DNA of 6,605 nt from JBBKXJ01 sp037969395 (GCA_037969395.1 JBBKXJ010000016.1:1-6605), one strand, 5' to 3'. Positions 1 through 5,960 are shown, numbered from the stretch's first letter. The notes: generated from the letters alone by a model not told the origin. Numbers and translations: made by a program.

Positions 1-1
1 C

Positions 2-646
2 AGCGGCGAGCCGGCAGACACAGTCGACTTATTGGTGCAATCCGCAGGCGCGAACGTAGGCTTGAAGTTTTATGATGAGCAAAATTTTAACCTGTCGACT
101 GCACTCTGGTATCTGCAGCTCGACTCCGAGCTGCTGTTTGTCGGCGATGCAGGCAATACCGAGGCGAGTCGCGCCTCAAAACGCTACGGGCTCGAAATTG
201 CGGGCCATTACTGGCTTAACGACGTGTGGAGTTTTGACCTGGAACTGGCCTGGTCGCGGTCGGAGTTCACCGAAGACGCAGCGGGCGAAGGCGAGGATAT
301 TGAAGGCTCGGTGCCTTTCGTGGCCAGCGCTGGCATCAGTTATGCAGCCGACAATGATGGCTGGCATGGCGCGCTGCGCTACCGGCATTTTGGGGCAAGA
401 ACGCTGGACAGTTTTGATAGCATTGAAGCTGACCCAACCAGCATAGTCAATTTCGGCTTGGACTATCGGGTACGCAAGTTTAACGTTGGTATCGACATCC
501 TCAACCTGTTGGACAGTGATGATCGCGATATTGATTACTTTTACGGATCAAGATTATCTGGCGAACCTGCTGAGGGTTTGGAAGATACTCACTTTCATCC
601 GGTAGAGCCGCTGACTGCGCGCGTCACGGTCGACTGTTCCTACTAA
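2..646 (+). CDS. TonB-dependent outer-membrane receptor, C-terminal part (5' end outside window)
   Basis: This is the last 214 codons of a beta-barrel receptor that would take up a ligand such as a siderophore, vitamin or glycan fragment, powered by TonB-ExbBD. The frame is open from base 2, so the gene runs off the left edge. The protein shows alternating amphipathic strands typical of an outer-membrane barrel (for example LSTALWYLQLDSELLFVGD and SIVNFGLDYRVRKFNVGIDI). It has the 'VPFVASAGISYA' and 'NLLDSDDRDIDYFY' stretches characteristic of the last barrel strands. Near the end is 'HFHPVEPLTARVTV', a typical C-terminal TonB-receptor signature. It ends in an aromatic residue (Tyr), as expected for recognition by the Bam complex. 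The plug domain and TonB box lie outside the window, so the ligand cannot be inferred. It converges on the CBS gene with a 93-bp gap. Confidence 0.88.
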   Translation, partial: SGEPADTVDLLVQSAGANVGLKFYDEQNFNLSTALWYLQLDSELLFVGDAGNTEASRASKRYGLEIAGHYWLNDVWSFDLELAWSRSEFTEDAAGEGEDIEGSVPFVASAGISYAADNDGWHGALRYRHFGARTLDSFDSIEADPTSIVNFGLDYRVRKFNVGIDILNLLDSDDRDIDYFYGSRLSGEPAEGLEDTHFHPVEPLTARVTVDCSY

Positions 647-701
647 CGGACTTGCTTAACAGGGACGTTTCTGCGCGAACGTTTGCCAAATCAATGTAGC
701 T

Positions 702-731
702 GCCAGCCCACAGCGCAAACCGGGAGCTGGC
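702..731. terminator. Weak stem-loop between convergent genes
   Basis: GCCAGC at 702-707 pairs with GCTGGC at 726-731, and CC/GG can extend the stem across a bulged A. The loop is about 13 nt. It lies between the stops of the receptor gene (646) and the CBS gene (740), where a bidirectional terminator would be expected. There is no T-run on the plus side and only a T-rich stretch on the minus side, so termination is a guess from position. Confidence 0.25.
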
Positions 732-739
732 GAATAACA

Positions 740-1303
740 TTAGCGTTGCACAGCGGCCAGATAGAGCTCGGTAAACTTGGGTGCTTCATGCACTGCGATC
801 GCGATTTTCAGTTTTCTCGCAATCTCGCTTGCCGATACCAGGCCTCTGATTTGGTGATTCACTCTATCCACGACAAGACAGTGCTGATAACCATACTTTT
901 TTAAGGCCGTAATTACCTGGCTAACCTGGGCATGTTTTAACTCCTCATAGTCGATCACCTTTAAATCTTGCTTGGGCCGCATCATGTCGGTCACACGCAG
1001 GTCTTCTCGCCGGTAGCCTTTAACCACCTTTTTCATAATTTCCTGCTTGTCTAAATCGTCCATCGACACAACGCCCATGAACACGTCGTTCTTGTCCACC
1101 ACAAGCTTTAAACGCACGTGCGCTTCGCGCATATGCTGCTCCGCATCCGAAGCTCTGACAGCGGAGTCAATTACCAGCGGCTGATGAGTCCTAAAATCGG
1201 TAAAGATAACCAGCGCAGAAGAATCTTCCGTGACTTGTTGATAGCTGTCGGGCCAAACTAACTCGTCAACCTGTTCGGCATCGTAAAACTGCAAGTTTTT
1301 CAT
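740..1303 (-). CDS. Tandem CBS-domain protein (187 aa)
   Basis: A cytoplasmic protein made almost entirely of a Bateman module, two CBS motifs that commonly bind adenine nucleotides. CBS1 spans about residues 38-95 (QPLVIDSAVRASDAE...HVRLKLVVDKNDVFMGVVSMDDL). CBS2 spans about 104-165 (VTDMMRP...YGYQHCLVVD...IRGLVSASEIARKL). The 'FTDFRTHQPLVID' N-terminal part resembles a stand-alone CBS family of Pseudomonas and relatives whose role I do not know. There is no fused enzyme or transporter domain, so it is likely a nucleotide-sensing partner or regulator. I chose the ATG at 1303 because AGAGGTG sits just upstream. The in-frame ATG at 1396 would add 31 residues coded through the leader hairpins and has only a poor, distant ribosome site. 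It is monocistronic, with an elaborate upstream region (1332-1464). Confidence 0.85.
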   Translation of the reverse strand: MKNLQFYDAEQVDELVWPDSYQQVTEDSSALVIFTDFRTHQPLVIDSAVRASDAEQHMREAHVRLKLVVDKNDVFMGVVSMDDLDKQEIMKKVVKGYRREDLRVTDMMRPKQDLKVIDYEELKHAQVSQVITALKKYGYQHCLVVDRVNHQIRGLVSASEIARKLKIAIAVHEAPKFTELYLAAVQR

Positions 1304-1331
1304 AACACACCTCTCGTCTTTCGTTTTGCTT

Positions 1332-1395
1332 TGATTGCCACTTAAAAAACCGCAAACAAGCGGTTTCAAACCGCATGTGAACAGCGTGGCAATCA
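1332..1395 (-). promoter_or_regulatory. Candidate structured leader (attenuator-like) upstream of the CBS gene
   Basis: Three inverted-repeat relationships are seen in 64 bases. TGATTGCCAC (1395-1386) is perfectly complementary to GTGGCAATCA (1341-1332), giving a 10-bp closing stem. Inside it, the minus-strand order is GCGGTTT (1374-1368), AAACCGC (1366-1360), GCGGTTT (1353-1347). The middle arm can pair with the first copy (about 6 bp, loop UGA) or with the second copy, which makes the U-tailed terminator hairpin. The two pairings exclude each other. The 3' arm of the closing stem comes after the T-run, so only read-through RNA could form it. The CBS ribosome site follows about 20 nt later. 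No known riboswitch family is recognised. An in-frame ATG at 1396 means this stretch could also be translated. Confidence 0.45.
1342..1366 (-). terminator. Intrinsic terminator-like hairpin in CBS-gene leader
   Basis: Read on the minus strand, AAACCGC (1366-1360) and GCGGTTT (1353-1347) form a 7-bp stem around the 6-nt loop TTGTTT. The 3' arm runs into six Ts (1349-1344). It could end transcription of the small secreted-protein gene or act as an attenuator for the CBS gene, whose start codon is only about 40 nt downstream. Only four stem pairs are G-C, so efficiency may be moderate. Confidence 0.5.
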
Positions 1396-1410
1396 TTCGA
1401 GCGCAGCAAC

Positions 1411-1440
1411 CTTATCCTGTTAAAGCGCTTTACATATCAA
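1411..1440 (-). promoter_or_regulatory. Candidate sigma70 promoter for the CBS gene
   Basis: On the minus strand, TTGATA (1440-1435, five of six matches to the -35 consensus) is followed after 18 bp by GATAAG (1416-1411, four of six to the -10). A start near 1404 would give a leader of about 100 nt containing the hairpins. The box qualities are moderate. The flanking palindromes at 1443-1464 and 1421-1432 support a regulatory region here. Confidence 0.4.
1421..1432. promoter_or_regulatory. Perfect 12-bp palindrome TAAAGCGCTTTA, LacI-type operator candidate
   Basis: TAAAGCGCTTTA is its own reverse complement and lies inside the -35/-10 spacer of the candidate CBS promoter, where a bound repressor would block polymerase. 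The centre AAAGCGCTTT has the form of operators used by LacI/CcpA-family regulators. Shorter versions occur at 1874-1881 (AAGCGCTT) and 1932-1940 (AGCGCTTTA). The regulator is not in the window. Confidence 0.35.
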
Positions 1441-1442
1441 TC

Positions 1443-1464
1443 TATTCGGTGAAGTCACCAAATA
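1443..1464. repeat. 22-bp imperfect palindrome centred on GGTGA-AG-TCACC
   Basis: Arms of 10 bases with nine matches (one C/A mismatch on the plus strand, which becomes a U-G pair in minus-strand RNA) surround a 2-base centre. It sits 2 bp upstream of the candidate -35 box of the CBS promoter, a usual position for an activator site. It is also 15 nt after the stop of the small secreted-protein gene, so it could instead be an RNA 3'-end hairpin. It lacks a U-run, which argues against an intrinsic terminator. Confidence 0.35.
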
Positions 1465-1479
1465 AGTAGTTTTTCAAAA

Positions 1480-1776
1480 TTACTTGAGTGTGTACGGAGG
1501 CGCTCTGATAGGAGGGGTATCACTAGATTGAGCCGTCGTGCAATATACACTGCTAAAAGCAACGCTAGAAGCGGCAAAGTACGCTACTGAAGATGCAGGG
1601 GTATATAAGGAAAACTTATCGTCGTCATCAGGAGAATCAAATTTCTCGACTGTACTGCCGTCAATATCCACAGCGGCAGGCACGGCATAAGCCGGCGACC
1701 CTGCAAGCACCGCCGCATGACTGAGGCAGCTCGCAAAGAGTACAAATGCGTAAATTATTGAGCGACTTGTGTTCAT
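1480..1776 (-). CDS. Small secreted protein of unknown function (98 aa)
   Basis: I do not recognise this protein. Its N-terminus looks like a Sec signal peptide: MNTSR, then a hydrophobic stretch (residues 7-25), with possible cleavage after SHA (21) or AYA (31). Cys17 sits in 'LFASC', a poor lipobox because Phe is at -3, so lipidation is unlikely. The mature part has an acidic patch (SPDDDD, 48-53), then an Ala/Ser-rich near-repeat (ASSVAYFA / ASSVAFSSVY, about 61-78), one further Cys (79) and a Pro-rich tail ending PPYTLK. There is no obvious Shine-Dalgarno sequence before ATG 1776, which lowers confidence that this start, or even the gene, is real. It lies in a 671-bp stretch between the CBS gene and orn. 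A true gene for an exported small protein is likelier than chance because the signal-peptide layout is good. Confidence 0.5.
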   Translation of the reverse strand: MNTSRSIIYAFVLFASCLSHAAVLAGSPAYAVPAAVDIDGSTVEKFDSPDDDDKFSLYTPASSVAYFAASSVAFSSVYCTTAQSSDTPPIRAPPYTLK

Positions 1777-1828
1777 TCTAGTGCACCAAACCGCAGTGCC
1801 GTTCCTCTACTTGTCGATTACCTAACTT

Positions 1829-1957
1829 TTAAGTGACCATATCGCCGACAATTGCCAGTCGATCACTATCATTAAGCGCTTCTTTGGGAGCGTCGGCAAG
1901 CGTTTTTTCTGCCAAATAATGTTGCAACAACAGCGCTTTATTTGGCTGCTGTACCAG
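1829..1957 (-). other. Open frame downstream of orn with no normal start codon; possible small gene or remnant
   Basis: On the minus strand a frame is open from about 2011, inside the end of orn, to TAA at 1831-1829. The part after orn reads GLVQQPNKALLLQHYL, then AEKTLADAPKEALNDSD, then RLAIVGDMVT. It is helix-like with alternating charged and aliphatic residues. No ATG, GTG or TTG precedes it in frame; the first plausible codon is CTG at 1957-1955. AGGGAG (1976-1971) would be a good ribosome site for a TTG at 1965-1963, but that frame stops nine codons later, after crossing a GGGGG run. One base less in that run would join the TTG to this frame. A 60-codon open frame is not rare by chance, so this is tentative. 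Confidence 0.25.
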
Positions 1958-1974
1958 CCCCCAAAGCGTACTCC

Positions 1975-2517
1975 CTACAGCACAAAAAAGTGCTCCCGAT
2001 AATAAGCCAGCTCAGCAATCGAGTCACGAATATCATCCATTGCCAGGTGCGAACCTTTTTTGCTGAAGCCCGCTAAAATATTCGGTTTCCAGCGCACGGC
2101 CAGCTCCTTAATCGAGCTGACATCCAGATTGCGATAGTGAAAGAAAGCTTCCAGCTCGGGCATATAGTTGGCCAGAAAGCGGCGGTCCTGACAGATGCTG
2201 TTGCCGCACATAGGTGACTCGTTGGCTACAATATATTGGCTAAGAAACTGTAGCGTTTGCTGCTCAGCTTCACGGCTAGTGATGGCACTTTGCAGCACAC
2301 GTTGCGTCAAACCCGAACCGCCGTGCTGACGCGTGTTCCATTCATCCATGCCGGCCATGACGGCTTCGCTTTGCTGTACTGCCAGCATCGGCCCCTCGGC
2401 AATAACATTTAAGTGTGCATCGGTGATGATGGTCGCAATTTCAATGATGACGTCGCTGGCCGGTTTCAGGCCGGTCATCTCCAGATCGATCCAGATCAGT
2501 TTACCCTGGTTGTTCAT
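1975..2517 (-). CDS. orn: Oligoribonuclease (180 aa)
   Basis: A 3'-to-5' exoribonuclease that degrades 2-5 nt RNAs to mononucleotides in the cytoplasm, finishing mRNA decay and removing pGpG from cyclic-di-GMP turnover. The DEDDh catalytic set is complete: Asp11 and Glu13 (IWIDLEMTG), Asp111 (CQDRRF), His157 and Asp162 (GSHLAMDDIRDS). The length matches E. coli Orn (181 aa) and the C-terminus AELAYYREHF is nearly identical. I chose ATG 2517 because it gives the family N-terminus and has a purine-rich upstream stretch (GGAAAAGAAAGA). A longer frame to 2613 would run into rsgA. Orn is divergent from rsgA, as in E. coli and Pseudomonas. Cys109 replaces the Gly of E. coli next to the catalytic Asp111, probably a harmless variation. 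Confidence 0.97.
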   Translation of the reverse strand: MNNQGKLIWIDLEMTGLKPASDVIIEIATIITDAHLNVIAEGPMLAVQQSEAVMAGMDEWNTRQHGGSGLTQRVLQSAITSREAEQQTLQFLSQYIVANESPMCGNSICQDRRFLANYMPELEAFFHYRNLDVSSIKELAVRWKPNILAGFSKKGSHLAMDDIRDSIAELAYYREHFFVL

Positions 2518-2550
2518 TCTTTCTTTTCCACTATTCGCATGTTCTGCAAG

Positions 2551-2577
2551 ATTGTAGCAAAATAAGCGCCCCTTCAA
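2551..2577 (-). promoter_or_regulatory. Candidate extended -10 promoter for orn
   Basis: On the minus strand TGCTACAAT (2559-2551) gives an extended -10 (TGn plus TACAAT, five of six). TTGAAG (2577-2572) could be a weak -35 at a short 15-bp spacing. Transcription would begin near 2544, leaving a leader of about 27 nt before the orn ATG. The whole orn-rsgA gap is only 73 bp, so the rsgA promoter must overlap this region, but I see no convincing boxes for it on the plus strand. Confidence 0.5.
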
Positions 2578-2590
2578 CGTAGCGCGCTCT

Positions 2591-3553
2591 ATGGCACAAC
2601 GAAAACTCAGCAAGCAGCAGCGCTCGCGCGTCGAAAATCAACAGCGTGCGGCGCAAGATTCAGAAGACCAGCAGCGCGGCCTGGTAATCGCCAACTTCGG
2701 CAGACAGGCTGCCGTCGAGCGAACCGATAATCAACAAACCATACGCTGCAACGTGCGCCCAAATATTGACAGCCTGGTGGCAGGTGATCAGGTTAGCTGG
2801 CAGGAAAAAGCCGGCGGCGGGCTGATAACATCGCTATTACCGCGTGTTAACCAGCTGGCACGACCCGACGGCCGCGGTCAGCTGAAGCCGGTGGCGGCCA
2901 ATATCGATCATGCGGTACTGGTCATCGCCACGCAGCCACAACCGTTCAGCAATTTGATCGACCGCTATCTTGCCGCCATTGAGCTGTCCAACATCCGCCC
3001 GCTGCTGATATTAAACAAAGTAGACTTGCTGGATGTAACCGCTAACCCGGCGATCATCGCGATGCTCGCCAACTATGAGCGTATTGGTTATCAGGTATTG
3101 CGGGTTGCAGCTGCCAGCGAACAGGGGATTGATAGCCTGCGGCAACAACTGAGCGACGGCAACAGCGTGTTTGTCGGCCAGTCGGGGGTCGGTAAATCAT
3201 CGTTGATCAATTGTCTCTGTCCTGCGGCGAAAACTCAGGTTGGCGAATTATCTGCTGGTGCGGTGAAAGGCCGGCACACCACCACCACGGCACGGTTGTT
3301 CCACATGCCCGGCGGCGGCAGCATCATCGACTCGCCGGGCATTCGCGAGTTTCATCTGTGGCACGTTGCCGAGCAGGAGCTAATCGACGGCTTTGTCGAC
3401 ATTCGCTCTTTCGCCGCAGATTGTCAATTTCGCAATTGCGCCCATCAAGCGGAAAAAAATTGTGCGGTGCGCCAGGCTCACCAGCGCGGCGCGATCAGCG
3501 AATCACGCTGGCAGAATTATTGGCACATTCGCGAAACCTTGCAGAAGCCTTGA
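2591..3553 (+). CDS. rsgA: Ribosome small-subunit-dependent GTPase RsgA (320 aa)
   Basis: A circularly permuted GTPase that binds the 30S subunit late in maturation and releases RbfA and other assembly factors on GTP hydrolysis. Domain order is a basic N-terminal tail (1-28, MAQRKLSKQQRSR), an OB-fold (about 30-100), a permuted GTPase domain and a C-terminal zinc-binding region. Motifs occur in the permuted order: G4 NKVD (142-145), G1 GQSGVGKSS (196-204), G2 GRHTTTT (227-233), G3 DSPG (247-250). The zinc ligands fit Cys278, Cys283, His285 and Cys291. Length and start agree with the family; the N-terminus resembles E. coli RsgA. No clear Shine-Dalgarno sequence precedes ATG 2591. It is divergent from orn, and the next gene begins 125 bp later. 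Confidence 0.96.
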   Translation: MAQRKLSKQQRSRVENQQRAAQDSEDQQRGLVIANFGRQAAVERTDNQQTIRCNVRPNIDSLVAGDQVSWQEKAGGGLITSLLPRVNQLARPDGRGQLKPVAANIDHAVLVIATQPQPFSNLIDRYLAAIELSNIRPLLILNKVDLLDVTANPAIIAMLANYERIGYQVLRVAAASEQGIDSLRQQLSDGNSVFVGQSGVGKSSLINCLCPAAKTQVGELSAGAVKGRHTTTTARLFHMPGGGSIIDSPGIREFHLWHVAEQELIDGFVDIRSFAADCQFRNCAHQAEKNCAVRQAHQRGAISESRWQNYWHIRETLQKP

Positions 3554-3567
3554 ATCAAAGCAATAAA

Positions 3568-3580
3568 GCGGTAAAACCGC
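3568..3580 (+). other. Short perfect stem-loop after rsgA
   Basis: GCGGT-AAA-ACCGC forms a 5-bp G-C-rich stem 15 bp after the rsgA stop. There is no T-run on the plus side, so it is not a normal intrinsic terminator. The minus side is followed by TTTATT, but no minus-strand gene ends here. It might stabilise an mRNA end or be chance. Confidence 0.25.
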
Positions 3581-3625
3581 GAATGTTCAGTAGCGAATAG
3601 CGGGACTTTTGTCTTGCACGAAAAC

Positions 3626-3634
3626 TGCTATGAT
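3626..3634 (+). promoter_or_regulatory. Candidate extended -10 promoter for the transporter gene
   Basis: TGCTATGAT gives TGn followed by a five-of-six -10 box (TATGAT), with no good -35 at normal distance. A second -10-like hexamer, TATAAC, is at 3651-3656. Either would give the transporter its own transcript start in the 125-bp gap after rsgA. The leader from the first box would be about 38 nt. Confidence 0.35.
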
Positions 3635-3678
3635 TGCCGCCCGAGCCTCGTATAACGCATCATAAAGGCAAATACTCC

Positions 3679-5100
3679 ATGTCCACCACACCACGAGAAC
3701 ACTTCGGCTCGCGCATTGGGTTTATTCTGGCAGCGGCTGGTTCAGCAGTAGGAATTGGCAACCTAGTTGGCTTTCCAGTGGCGGCGGCAAAAAATGGCGG
3801 TGCGGCCTTTCTGCTTATTTATGCGTTGTTCGTATTTCTCATTTGCTTGCCGGTGATGATGGCCGAGCTGTCGATGGGCCGACGCGCTCAGCTAGACCCC
3901 CTCGGTGCGTATCGCGAGCTGTCGAACGATTCGCCGCTTTGGTCGATCGCCGGGTGGCTGGTGTTAATTACTCCTTATATGATCGCCGTGTTCTATATGG
4001 TGATGACTGTCTGGCTGTTCGGTTATCTCTTCGAAGCGGCCACCGGCAATCTCGCTCAGCTGGCAGACCCGGGAAACTTCGGTCAGTTTATCAATGGCAA
4101 CAGTGTGTTTGCCTATTTTGCTGTGGTGGTGCTGCTGGTCAATCTGATTTTGATTGGCGGCGTTAAGGACGGCATAGAGCGCGCCGCCAAAATAATGATG
4201 CCGATGCTGTTTGTGATGCTGCTGGCGCTGGTGATTTTCGTGCTGACGCTGGACAACGCGTTGCTAGGCGTAAAGTATTATCTGATACCCGACTTCAGTA
4301 AAATCGACGCCGGCGTTATTAACAGCGCGCTATCGCAGGCGTTTTTCTCATTGTCGCTGGGCATGGGCATTTTGATCACCTATGGCTCCTATATCGGCCG
4401 CGACGAAAAAATCGCAGGTTCCGCAAAAATTGTAGCTTTAACCGATACCAGCGTGGCATTTGCCGCGGGTCTGATGATTTTGCCAGCTATTTTTTCGTTT
4501 AATCCCGCTATCGACACAGCCACGCTTAGTGATTCTTCAGTCAGCCTGATTTTTACTTTTTTGCCGAAGATTTTTCTCGCCCTGCAAACCTCTGTTGGCT
4601 ATGTGGCAGCCAGCATCGCGGCATCGTTCTTCTTTCTGCTGGTGTTTTTTGCCGCCATTACCTCGCTGGTGTCGATTACCGAGGTGCCCACGTCCAGCCT
4701 GGTTCGGAAAGGCTACAGCCGCAAGCAAGCGCTCATTTTGTTGACCCTGACCATGGGGCTATTGACCGTTGCGTGTATTCTTTCCTTCGGCCGAATCGAA
4801 TCATTGACGGCCTTTGTGAACTACGCAGGTCAGTCGAAATCTTTATTCGATGTCATCATCGATGTTTCTTACGACACAATCTTGCCGCTAAACGGCCTGT
4901 TGGTTTGCTTGTTCGTTATCTTTCGTTGGAAAAAACAAAACCTCAACGCTGAACTGGAACTTGGCGACCCGGAATACAAGGACTCATTGATGGAGCGCTA
5001 TGTAAACCTGTCGTTAAGCAGCTTTATTCCACTGGTATTGCTGCTGATATTCATCAACACCGTGGCACTGAAATATTTTGGTGTTACCCTAGTCGGCTAG
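3679..5100 (+). CDS. Sodium-dependent transporter of the NSS (SLC6/LeuT) family (473 aa)
   Basis: An inner-membrane Na+-coupled importer, probably for an amino acid or related amine. About 11 membrane helices can be placed: 10-33, 40-65, 88-116, 142-161, 170-192, 215-240, 253-275, 305-335, 350-370, 390-416 and 448-470. Eleven rather than 12 is common in bacterial members such as MhsT. Helix 1 carries the broken-helix motif GSAVGIGN (21-28), helix 6 has SLSLGMGILITYGSY (224-238) matching the LeuT substrate region, and helix 8 has AAITS (325-329) at the Na2 site. The usual Arg of the extracellular gate (Arg30 in LeuT) is Gly31 (GNLVGFP). I chose ATG 3679 because AAAGG lies about 10 nt upstream and the FGSRIGFILA start fits the family. 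The upstream in-frame TTG at 3634 lies in the promoter. Substrate is unknown. Confidence 0.92.
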   Translation: MSTTPREHFGSRIGFILAAAGSAVGIGNLVGFPVAAAKNGGAAFLLIYALFVFLICLPVMMAELSMGRRAQLDPLGAYRELSNDSPLWSIAGWLVLITPYMIAVFYMVMTVWLFGYLFEAATGNLAQLADPGNFGQFINGNSVFAYFAVVVLLVNLILIGGVKDGIERAAKIMMPMLFVMLLALVIFVLTLDNALLGVKYYLIPDFSKIDAGVINSALSQAFFSLSLGMGILITYGSYIGRDEKIAGSAKIVALTDTSVAFAAGLMILPAIFSFNPAIDTATLSDSSVSLIFTFLPKIFLALQTSVGYVAASIAASFFFLLVFFAAITSLVSITEVPTSSLVRKGYSRKQALILLTLTMGLLTVACILSFGRIESLTAFVNYAGQSKSLFDVIIDVSYDTILPLNGLLVCLFVIFRWKKQNLNAELELGDPEYKDSLMERYVNLSLSSFIPLVLLLIFINTVALKYFGVTLVG

Positions 5101-5144
5101 ATTGCCTGACGGCACTGCTCGACACTTAACAGCGGATATTACCG

Positions 5145-5960
5145 ATGACAACCAGGCTACCCATGTTGATTGAAGCGCCGGCACTGGCAGATTGTATTGC
5201 AGATACAGATCTGCTTATCGTACACGTCGCCAGCGCCGAATCGTACGCCAATGCGCATATACCTGGCGCAGTACACCTCTCACCGGCCGCGCTGGTCAGC
5301 GGCATAAAACCCGCCACCGGCTCGCTACCCAGCGCAGCACAATTGAGCGAGCTGTTCTCAGCGCTTGGTTTAAGCGCGGAGCGCCATGTTGTCGCTTATG
5401 ACGATGAGGGCGGCGGTTGGGCTGGCCGCCTACTGTGGACGCTGGACGTGCTCGGCCGCAACAATTACTCCTACCTCAACGGCGGCATCCACGCCTGGCA
5501 TGCTGCCAATTTACCGCTGCAAACGGAACCACAGCAACCGCGCCCGACTCGCTATGAGGCTAACATTCATACTGAGCCGCGTGCACAACTTGATTTTATC
5601 ATGCAGAACTTGAACTCAGCCGATTTTGCCGTGTGGGATGCGCGCTCGAAAGAGGAATACGACGGCAGCAAGCTGTTTGCCCGGCGCGGCGGTCACATTC
5701 CCGGCGCGGTGTGGTACGAGTGGACCGACTTGATGGACCGCCAGGCTAATCTGCGCTTACTTGATCTGGAAGACATTCGCACTACGCTGACTGAGCGTGG
5801 CTTAACGCCGGATAAGACCATTGTCACCCATTGCCAATCGCACCATCGCTCGGGTTTGACCTACCTGGTGGCACGCCTGTTGAACTACCCCTCAATTAAG
5901 GCCTACGACGGCTCCTGGTCGGAATGGGGCAACCATGCCGACACGCCGGTTGAAACCTGA
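5145..5960 (+). CDS. rhdA: Thiosulfate sulfurtransferase, tandem rhodanese (271 aa)
   Basis: A cytoplasmic two-domain rhodanese that transfers sulfane sulfur from donors such as thiosulfate to thiols or cyanide. The N-terminal domain (about 8-125) is the non-catalytic one, with AYDDEGGGWAGR (84-95) where an active Cys loop would be. The C-terminal domain (about 145-268) carries the catalytic Cys230 in the loop CQSHHRSG. This matches the CQTHHR loop of Azotobacter/Pseudomonas RhdA, not the common CRxGx[RT] type. Length and Cys230 numbering agree with Azotobacter RhdA as I recall it, which supports ATG 5145 (GCGGA upstream). ATG 5163, with AGG 6 nt before it, is an alternative. It follows the transporter by 44 bp and precedes psd by 30 bp, and the rhdA-psd pairing is as in Pseudomonas. 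Confidence 0.94.
   Translation: MTTRLPMLIEAPALADCIADTDLLIVHVASAESYANAHIPGAVHLSPAALVSGIKPATGSLPSAAQLSELFSALGLSAERHVVAYDDEGGGWAGRLLWTLDVLGRNNYSYLNGGIHAWHAANLPLQTEPQQPRPTRYEANIHTEPRAQLDFIMQNLNSADFAVWDARSKEEYDGSKLFARRGGHIPGAVWYEWTDLMDRQANLRLLDLEDIRTTLTERGLTPDKTIVTHCQSHHRSGLTYLVARLLNYPSIKAYDGSWSEWGNHADTPVET

Noticed and set aside
683..904. Plus-strand open frame of 73 codons overlapping the CBS gene end
   Set aside because: It is antisense to the well-supported CBS gene, has no family features and no ribosome site.
1304..1396. N-terminal extension of the CBS protein from ATG 1396
   Set aside because: The added 31 residues do not look like the CBS family and are coded through hairpin arms; ATG 1303 has a better ribosome site. 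Kept only as a possible leader translation.
1874..1908. Plus-strand hairpin AAGCGCTT/AAGCGTTT followed by T6, like an intrinsic terminator
   Set aside because: No plus-strand gene ends upstream; the loop is 16 nt and the A/T run is explained as well by the minus-strand open frame.
1944..1959. GGCTG-CTGTAC-CAGCC stem-loop shortly after the orn stop
   Set aside because: A 5-bp stem with no U-run in the orn direction; too weak to call a terminator.
2189..2191. Cys109 in Orn next to the catalytic Asp111 (Gly in E. coli)
   Set aside because: All DEDDh residues are intact and this position varies among homologues, so it is unlikely to mean altered function.
2518..2613. Longer Orn start at 2613
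   Set aside because: It would overlap the start of rsgA, cross the orn promoter and add residues absent from the family.
3634..3678. Upstream TTG start for the NSS transporter
   Set aside because: It begins within the likely -10 box, and the family N-terminus begins after ATG 3679, which has its own ribosome site.
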